Shown here piece after piece: positions 1 through 8,000 of a stretch of 64,000 nt of DNA (within the stretch, counting starts at the first letter, position 1; every line of letters starts with the position of its first letter). The notes beneath the pieces are model-generated. The model searched no databases and was not told the origin of the DNA. It saw only the letters and a list, made by a program, of their open reading frames with translations. The stretch is taken from NCBI GenBank assembly GCA_028583605.1, contig CM053328.1:4148304-4212303 (forward strand). Direction: 5' to 3'. Source of the stretch: Dastarcus helophoroides. Taxonomy: Eukaryota; Arthropoda; Insecta; Coleoptera; Bothrideridae. The position numbers and the translations under genes were made by a program.

Positions 1-960
1 TTGAAAATTCTTAAACATTTTTTCAAGCATCTCTTTAGGCGAAACGAACTGGTCTTTGGTTATATTGATAAATTGAAATATAAATCTTGTCCCCTGAAAC
101 CAAAAACGATTAAAAAATACAACAAAGATTGCTCTAATGCATTTCGATAGCCAAGCTATCATCTTCAGAGAGATACTGCATTTCTTCACATTTTGAAAAC
201 TTCGAAATTCAGATTTTCTTATTATTTTTTTTAGTTTCTTTTTCTGGAAGTTTCGACTTTTGTGTAGTAAATTTGAGAAATTCGACTTTTTTCTGAATAT
301 TTTCACTCTTTGAAATTCTCGAATTTTTTCAAAATTTTCATAATTTTTAAAAATTTCTACCATTTATCGTCAAAACTTGGACATTTATCGAAGTTAGGGC
401 CTTTTTCAGAATTTGAAAATTTATCGTAATTTCTATCTTTTTTCAGAAGTTCAAATTTTTGTGAAAACTTCAACATTCTTTCAAAAGTGTTGACCGTTCT
501 CTCGAAGCTTCGTTCACAATTTTTTACATTTTTTTTAACAATCTTATTTTCCAAATTAGGAATTTTTCAATTTTGAACGAATTCTATAAAACGAATTCAA
601 GACAATTAAATTTCGATTTTAAAACTGCCATTTTAAAAAGCAGCATTTTTCAAGTTTAAACTGAAAAGTTACAAAAAAAATAATCGAAATTTAGAAGTAT
701 TTTCGAGAAGTAGGAAAGCATTTTTTTTAACATTTTAATGTTTCTTTGGGAAAACCCATTTCCGAATTTTGATTTTGCATTAAAATTTTGGAAAAGAAAA
801 AAGAAGAAATCGAAATTCAAAGTTTTTTCACCTTAATCCCTGCATTACAACTTTAGTCTAGAAACTTTAATTTTAAATTAAAAAAATAATTCATAAAAAA
901 GATAAAATAAGCACTGATTACCTGCAAAGAATTAAATAAATTTGTGTAGACACATTGATT
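1..960. repeat. AT-rich low-complexity DNA with one dispersed repeat copy
   Basis: This is degenerate T-rich DNA built from words such as TTTTTCGAAATTTT, with no convincing coding sequence. Bases about 40-180 hold a dispersed repeat recognised by the words GGTTAT, AAATCTTGTCCCCTGAAACC and TTGCTCTAA. Related copies lie near 2713-2835, 3690-3830, 31465-31555 (reverse), 33200-33290, 34030-34110 (reverse) and 37400-37640 (both orientations). I cannot name the family. Confidence 0.6.
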
Positions 961-974
961 AACGATATCGAATA

Positions 975-1163
975 GAATGCAACCTAGACTGCAAATTCAT
1001 GTAGCCCTCCAGGCGTGTATAGTGAATCATAGGTAGCTGAACTACTATCAGTTGAAACACTGCCACCTAGCGAAGCGGTTGCTCTCTAGGAAAAGTTCCC
1101 AGAAGACAAGGATTCTAATGCGCGCCTGGAGAGCTGCATGAATTTGTAGTATAGGTTGCATTC
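975..1163. mobile_element. Non-autonomous TIR element (MITE) flanked by TA
   Basis: About 41 bp at the left end (GAATGCAACCTAGACTGC...) recurs as an imperfect inverted copy at the right end (...TATAGGTTGCATTC). Each side is flanked by TA, as expected of Tc1/mariner- or pogo-type target duplications. There is no coding capacity. One-ended copies occur at 4272-4440 and about 35170-35237, and the interior words recur next to a LINE 3' end near 36120-36230. The family is not recognised. Confidence 0.7.
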
Positions 1164-1299
1164 TACCTGCATGCGACATTGTTGGCGATGGCCATAGTTT
1201 CTCTATCGACCAATAGATGTCGATAGTACTAAGAAGTCACACGCTTGACATCCGTGAATTCTTTAGTCTTATTTGTCGGAACATTTGTTAGTATTCGAG

Positions 1300-1410
1300 T
1301 TGGATGTACCAAACTGACGAGATCTAACAAGATCGAAACCGGTATTTGGTTTCCAAACTTCGAATATAATAAATGTTCAAACCTATTGGTTTTTTTGTGC
1401 ATTAGAATCC
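1300..1410 (+). mobile_element. LINE 3'-end fragment
   Basis: The stretch GACGAGATCTAACAAGATCG through CAAACCTATTGG matches the 3' untranslated tail that follows LINE coding sequence at about 36000-36120. The same tail occurs in reverse at about 50160-50290 and twice in the palindrome at 4413-4568. It has no coding potential of its own. Confidence 0.6.
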
Positions 1411-1694
1411 TTAACGATATCGATTTTAAACGCGCGTATAGGCAACTTAAAATACAATATTATGTTATTATTCATTACATAAAAATCGCTTTACCGTTAA
1501 TGCCCATTTTTAATATCTTTGATGTTGAATTTTGAAAAATCCTCTTTTAGTGCTCACCTACGTATTACGGGGAAGATCTGCGTGAAATTTTATACTCCTA
1601 AACCCATCAATTTACCCCGTGCGTGATTCAGCGTACATATCTTAAGAGTGTATTTTTGAGGTCAAAATAAGATTTTTTCTTTCTATAAACATGT

Positions 1695-1783
1695 GTCCCT
1701 CTCCGAGTCACATTGTATCCCCCTCCGAGTCACATTGTGTCCCCCTCCGAGTCACATTGTGTCCCCCTCCGAGTCACATTGTG
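1695..1783 (+). repeat. 22-bp minisatellite, about 4 copies
   Basis: The unit TCCCCCTCCGAGTCACATTG plus TG is repeated about four times with one or two substitutions. It is GC-richer than the surrounding DNA. A short open frame across it results from the repeat and is not annotated. Confidence 0.85.
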
Positions 1784-1839
1784 TCCGGTAGCATGCCGAG
1801 ACGTAACAAAATGCAAAACGTTTACGTATATTCTAAACC

Positions 1840-3700
1840 AGTCTTTCCCAAACATTAGAAACTTTCTTTTTTTTTGTTGGAAATTTCGATATTTCAAGAT
1901 TTACATTATTTTCAAATTTTGACCTTTTGGTAAAAATTTCGATTTAAAATTTTCGGCTTTTTATCGCAATTTCTATCTCTTATAAATATCGATTTATTAA
2001 AAAAAATCGACATACAAAATTTCCACTTTTTTTCAAGTCCCCGTTTTTATCAACATTTCGACTTTTTCTCGAAATTGTGCGATCAAATTTTCTTTGTCTC
2101 GAAATGTTTTTTTAATTTGTGAACATTTTTAATTTTTTTGAAGAATCTGATTTTCTAAATTGCGTATTTTTAAATGTTGAATGAGTTTTATAAAACGAAA
2201 TTGGGACTTAATTTTTACGATTTCTACTGAAAATTTTCACTTTTTTTGAACATTTCGAATTTTTTGAATACATATTTTGAATGTTGACTTATTTTGAAAG
2301 TTCAATTTTTTAACAAGTCGTCCTTTTTCAGAATCTTATTTACTTTTCGATTTATTTTGAAATCTTGATTTGCTTTTAAATATTTGAATTTTTTGAAAAT
2401 ATTCGAATTTTTTAAAAATATGCGAATTTTTTGAAATTCCAAATATTGACACAAAACGTCAACATTTTTTCAAATTTTCAAGTTTTTCTAAACATTTTGG
2501 CTTTTTTTTGTACATTTTATCTTTTTGAAACAGTTTTGTTAATTTTGAAGTTTTTTGATAATTTCGAAGTTTGTCCAGTTTCGATTTTTATATAAATTCG
2601 ACTTTTATTTAAAAAATTCGACATTTTTTGAAAATTTCGACTTTTTAACCAGTTGGTTTTTTTTAAATTGTGACTTTAATAATTTTGCCTTTCTTTAAGC
2701 TCTTCATTTTTTGGTGGAACGGACTGATCCTTGGTTATCTCCAAAAATTGAAATACGAATCTTGTTCCCTGAAACAAGAAAAATTAAAAAACACAATAAA
2801 TGTTGCTCTAACGCGTTTCGTTAGCCATGTTATCATATGTTGTGTTGTTTTTTAATCTTTCTTGGTTTCAGGTGACAAAATCTGTATTACAATTTCTCTA
2901 AGATTTCGATTTATTTTTCGACTTTTTTGGAATTTTACACAAAATTTTAATCTTTTCTCAAAATTGTGACTTTTTCAGAATTTTCATTTTTTCTATAAAT
3001 TTGGTCAGTAGAAATAATTATTTTTCAGAACTTTTAGCTTTTATTTGAAATTTTTCACTTTCATTCGTTTTTTTAACAGTTTTTTGGCCTTTTTTTTGAA
3101 AAATTCAACTTTTTTAAAATTTCTCCACTTTTCTCGAAGTTTCAACTTTCATGTAATAAATTGGACTTTTATTTTAAAATTTCACGTCATTTTTAATTTT
3201 CACTTTTTTGAGAAATTGATTTTTTTTTTCAAAATCTCGACATTTTTCAAATCTTCAATCTTTTTTTACAATTTTTATTTCTTGAAAATTTTGTCGCTTT
3301 GTCATCAAAATTCTTACTTTTTCTTTTTGGAATTTTTTTCCAAATCTTTCCCTTTTTTCAAAATCTCTCGTTTTTTTTAAATCTCTCCTTTTTTTTTCAA
3401 AATTTCGACATTTGTGATTGACTTTTTTAAACCTTCTTTAAAAATGTTAATCTTCCATTCGCAACTTTTATTGTAACTTTGACCTTTTGAAAAATTCGCC
3501 TGTTCGTAAAAATCTTTAATTTTTAATTGGGAATTTTTAAATTTTGAAATAATTTGATTGACTTTTAATTTAAAAAATTCACCTTTTTTCAAATTTTCAA
3601 CGTTTTTTAAAAATTTGACATTTTTATTTGGAAGTGTCGACGTTTTATCATAAAAATTTCGACTTTTTCCTGAAGTTTAACTTTTTTCAGAATTCGATTT
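1840..3700. repeat. AT-rich low-complexity tract
   Basis: This tract has runs of T with interspersed CGA and AAATTTC words, no gene, and two copies of the dispersed repeat at 2713-2835 and 3690-3830. Short open frames here are Phe/Lys/Ile-rich and follow from base composition. Confidence 0.65.
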
Positions 3701-3902
3701 TGGTGGAACGGACTGGTCCTTGGTTATCTTCAAAAATTGAAATACAAATCTTGTCCCCTGAAATCAGGAAAGGTTAAAAAACATAACAAAGGTTTCGCTA
3801 GCCAAACTATCATCTTAAGAAGGATATTGAAGATGATAGCTTGGGTATCTTGTAAAGGTTTTGATTTTGGGTTCAAAGTTGAAAAGAAAGCTTACATAAT
3901 AT

Positions 3903-4265
3903 TGTTGTGCGTTATCGGTTCGAGGATTAATACGCCGTGAATTGTAGCCACTTTATTTCCAAACTGAACTCGGAACACTACAATTGTAATTCACGTAACT
4001 TACCAACTAATTAACACTGATTAATGAACTAACTTATTCATTGACTAACTAACACTGTGTAATGAACTAACTAACTCATTGACTGAGTAACTGAGGGAAA
4101 GCCGACCGCGTTTATATACCTTACCGGTATTCTAGACTAAATCCATACAGATAAGGCTTATCGTTCGCGGAATCTTCTGGAGTGCTTATCTGCCGTTTGC
4201 TTCATTACCGCGGCCGCTTCCCTTTATTAAATTTTTCTAAAAAAATTCCTTAAGTACCAGATTCT
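3903..4265 (+). mobile_element. LTR fragment related to the solo LTR at 25345
   Basis: It starts TGTTGTGCGTTATCGGTTCG and carries the same ordered landmarks as the 25345 LTR: a GAACTCGGAACAC-type block, GAGGGAAA followed by GACCG, a TATA-like TTTATA, GATAAGGCTTATCG and GCTTATCTGCCGTTTG, then CCGCGGCCGCTTCCC. The 3' terminus is missing, because similarity stops where a TA-MITE copy begins. No internal retroviral-type coding sequence lies beside it. Confidence 0.6.
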
Positions 4266-4271
4266 ATGCAA

Positions 4272-4440
4272 GTAGAATACAACCTAGACTGCAAATTCAT
4301 GCAGCCCTCCAAGCGTCTATAGTGAATCATAGGTAGCTGAACTACCAACAGTTGAAACACTGCCACTTAGCGAAGCGGTTGCTCTCTAGGAAAGTTCCCA
4401 GAAGACAAGGAATCTAATGCACAGAGCAATAGGTTTGAAT
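4272..4440. mobile_element. Partial copy of the TA-flanked MITE and LINE tail
   Basis: It begins GAATACAACCTAGACTGC, like the complete element at 975-1163, and shares its interior (AGCGAAGCGGTTGCTCTCTA). The second inverted end is missing, and the copy runs directly into the left arm of the palindrome at 4413-4568. Confidence 0.5.
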
Positions 4441-4568
4441 ATTTATTAGATTCGAAGTTTGGAAACCAAAGACCGGTTCCGATCTTGATCTAACAAGATC
4501 GAAACCGGTCTTTGGTTTCCAAACTTCGAATCTAATAAATGTTCAAACCTATTGATCTGTGCATTAGA
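4413..4568. repeat. Near-perfect palindrome, 75-bp arms and 6-nt spacer
   Basis: The left arm 4413-4487 is the reverse complement of 4494-4568 with about three mismatches, and the spacer is only six bases (ATCTAA). Both arms are copies of the LINE 3' tail also seen at 1300-1410, so two tails sit head to head. Transcribed, it would fold into a 75-bp hairpin. Confidence 0.9.
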
Positions 4569-4958
4569 ACCAAATTCTATAATTACATTTCGTTGCAATA
4601 TTGTAAACTTGAAATAAAAATTCTGAGAGAGTACGAGGTTAAAACTGATTGAAATAACCTGCATGCTTATAAGTCCAGAACTATGAAGTTCCTACTATCA
4701 CAATTCATATCATAATTCAATTAACGCGTATGGAGGGTTTGTAAGAGAGACCAATCTTCCGCCCACTCGAAAATAATCGTCAACGGAACTGTAATCGTGT
4801 GTTTAATAAATTTCGTGTTAGATTAGTCGACCTATATCACATGTTATTGATTAATCGTTATTCTGTTCTATCGTTTTGAAACAATTAGACCATCATGAAT
4901 ATTTAAAGACAGAAAATGAGAATTATAGCTGATATAACATGAGTGGTTTTTTTTTCAG

Positions 4959-5032
4959 AAATGTCAAATGGATCTACCTCTGATTAGAAAATATTCAAAA
5001 CATGCTTCCATCAGAGAATAACTCCTAGGGCT
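4959..5032 (+). promoter_or_regulatory. Candidate 5' leader with three short upstream ORFs
   Basis: A strong 3' splice signal (T-rich run then CAG ending at 4958) suggests that a leader exon begins at 4959 and runs into the coding ATG at 5033. Three upstream ATGs open short frames: 4961-4987 (8 codons plus stop), 4968-5021 (17 codons plus stop) and 5002-5028 (8 codons plus stop). All three end before the main start. The leader exon itself is inferred; the uORFs follow directly from the bases. Confidence 0.45.
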
Positions 5033-8000
5033 ATGCCCAATTGTTGCCCACAGGGTTCCCTTCCCAAGGGAATAATCATTCTAGTGATCTTTGTACTTAT
5101 TATTTTGGAATACTTATTTGGATCCATAACAGAATCGACGAATTATGTATTTAATTCCACAAGGTAAGTACTTTTATTCTTCATGGTGGACTCGTATTGG
5201 CCGAAAACATGTTTATTAATTTTATTTAAAATTTCGGCGAACCAGCTTGGAAATATTTAAATTTTTATTAACTTTCATTAACAAAAATTGCAATATTTCC
5301 AAACTGAGCCGCAGAAATGTTAAATAAATTAAATGCAAGCACCTTCTATTTCAAAAACCATTTCCCCAACGATATTTTCAGATTTCAGATTGCTACGGAA
5401 AAACAGATGCACAGTTCAAGTCCTCTACTCAAACTGCTACTGAATAAATCGTCGAAAAATGGCTCAAACGACACCTATAAAATTCTAGTCAACGCGCAAA
5501 ATACTGAAGTGTATATATCTCAAAATGTTAGCACAAACGTTTATGATTACGTCAATAATAGTATTAATTCGACTGATGAGGCGCTGACGTCGAAACGTGG
5601 ACTTTTAGCGTCGAGCACAACACTTAAACATTTAGTCAATTCAACGTCGCTTCCGCTTTGCCCCGAAGATCCTCCCTATTTACGTAAGTTATGTTACTTG
5701 GCAGAATTTATTTAAAAAATTGGAAAAGGAAAACTTCTATAAAAGGTTGAAATTTCGATAATAAACGCCAGAGTTTTAGTCACCGTGCACTCATCCGCAG
5801 TTTTTGCGAAGATTTTAACGCCACCTCTTAGTTAATAGCACATTTACTTAGGGATTCCAGGGAGAATTGATTATGAATATTTTGAGAAAAGATATACCCA
5901 GAAAATTTAAATGCTTCAAAATTTTTTTTTTTCCAAAATTGGATGAATGTTATTCATGAAACCTTAAAACTATTTTTAGTTAATTGTGTACTTAAAAAAA
6001 TGTATATCAAAATTTTATTTAACATTTCTATGTAGAAATGTAGAAAATAAAATTAATAAACAAACGATCAAAATAAAAATTTTTCATTCTAGCAGGTAGA
6101 AAATTTCAAAAAGAGTTAAGAAAAATAACCGAATTTCAAGAAAAATCTTCAAATTGAGAAAGTGCGGGTGACAGTGATGATTTACATATAAGTTGTAAAA
6201 ATTATAGCTTAGGGTCCTACCATCTTGGGGAGCCTCTACTACCTTAAGGGGCTTCCGCATAGGGTTGAGAATCTTTCTTTTTGGTACCAAAATTCCTGAA
6301 GAACGTCGAATCATAAAAAGGAACTTTAGGTGACCAGAAATTATCAAGGCAGTGTAATGACCTTTTTTTTTGCTCGAAACACCGTTCCTATATCTCAAAT
6401 AGCTTAGGCCCTCATCAAGTTTAAATTTGACCTCTGAGGGAGCCCAAAATTCATTCCATCGCAATATTTGTACCTCAAGAATCTACCTCTCCATTATACG
6501 TTTTTATTTAACAAACACCAAGTTAATTATTGGCATATATTTCAGTTGGCAAAGTTGAAGTGGTTAAGAATCCAGTTCCTAGTGTCCAGCAATTAGTGAA
6601 GCGGTTCTCATGGTTGAAACCGGGTGGTCATTGGAAACCAAATAATTGTTTGGTTCCTAAGAAGGTCGCCATAATCATTCCGTTTAGATGTCGAGGCGAA
6701 CATCTCCTTCTGTTTTTGCAACACATGCATCCGTTTCTGAAGCGTCAGCAACTGGATTACACCATTTTCATTATAGAGCAAGAAGATGGTACTCCATTCA
6801 ACAGAGCGATGCTAATGAACATCGGTTTTAAAGAAGCTCTCAAAAGACGCAACTACGATTGCTTTATTTTTCACGACGTGGATCTTCTTCCGGAAAATGA
6901 TAGAAATATATATAATTGCCCCCAGCAACCCAGGCATATGAGTGTTGCTGTTGATTGCTTGCGCTACAGGTAAATCTTGTTTTATTTTTGGATACCAAAT
7001 GCACCTCAACGACTTTATATGTTACATACATTCACATATTGATCATAATAGATAACTCATAGGATAGGTATTGTTAACTTTGATTAGTGGAATAGCTTTT
7101 ACGCTGGATGCTGGATCCTTTAATTTATATTGCACAGAGAAACTTCTTATTGCATGATTAACTTTTTATTGACCTTAATTGACATTTGCAAACATCAGTG
7201 TTGCCAGTGGTAGGGATGATCGATATTCATCGATGGTGAATGAACATCGATGTTTAGTGGAAAAACATCAGATGTTAAGTTTTCGATAATATTGACACAT
7301 CGATTAAATTTATTAAATTTAATATATTTAATATTAAATTTATTTAATTTATTAAATATCATGTAGTCATATTTCAAAAATTGTTTTAGAATATTGTCAA
7401 CAAACAATAAAAATTTAAATATTTCCAAACTGGGCCGAAGAAATGTTAAATAAAATTAATAAACATCGATGTTATGAGAATAAAATCGGAACATCGATAT
7501 CGATACACTCCAAATCTAGCCCAGTGATTTTCAACTTTTTTTTCGTCACGGCGCACTTTTAATAATTTAAAAACTTGGCGGCACACTAACATTATATAAA
7601 TTTTAAAATCCTCTGCTATTTTACCGTATGCAGCCGTAAAATTTGGCGGCACACTTCAAGAATCTCGCGGGACAGTAAAGTGCCGCGGCACAATGGTTGA
7701 GAATCACTGGTCTAGACCATCTAGCGTGGTTAGGTGTAACAATGTTGCATACACTCATATCACACTAAATGTCGGTGGTCGATGTAACCAAAGTAAAACT
7801 AACAAAATAAAAAACTGCCAATTTCAAGCCGCGGTCAATCTTTTTTCTTGTTTAAGAATAAAGCGGGAGCGAGTGTTAGAAGTTAATTTTTTTTTGTAAT
7901 GAAACCTCGAAAGCAAAATAACAGGTATAGTAAATGTACCCTATATTGTACTCTATGTCTGTCCGGTAAACTCAAACTTTTGCGGTAATGTAACCCAACA

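Noticed and set aside
1245..1535. 96-codon open frame
   Set aside because: It runs through a LINE 3' tail and flanking AT-rich DNA, and no domain or splice signal supports it.
3045..3380. 111-codon Phe-rich open frame
   Set aside because: It is the expected translation of T-rich low-complexity DNA.
5317..5381. ATG at 5317 as the start of the glycosyltransferase exon
   Set aside because: The upstream exon 5033-5163 encodes a proper membrane anchor and joins at 5382 in phase, so 5317-5381 is intron (largely MITE).
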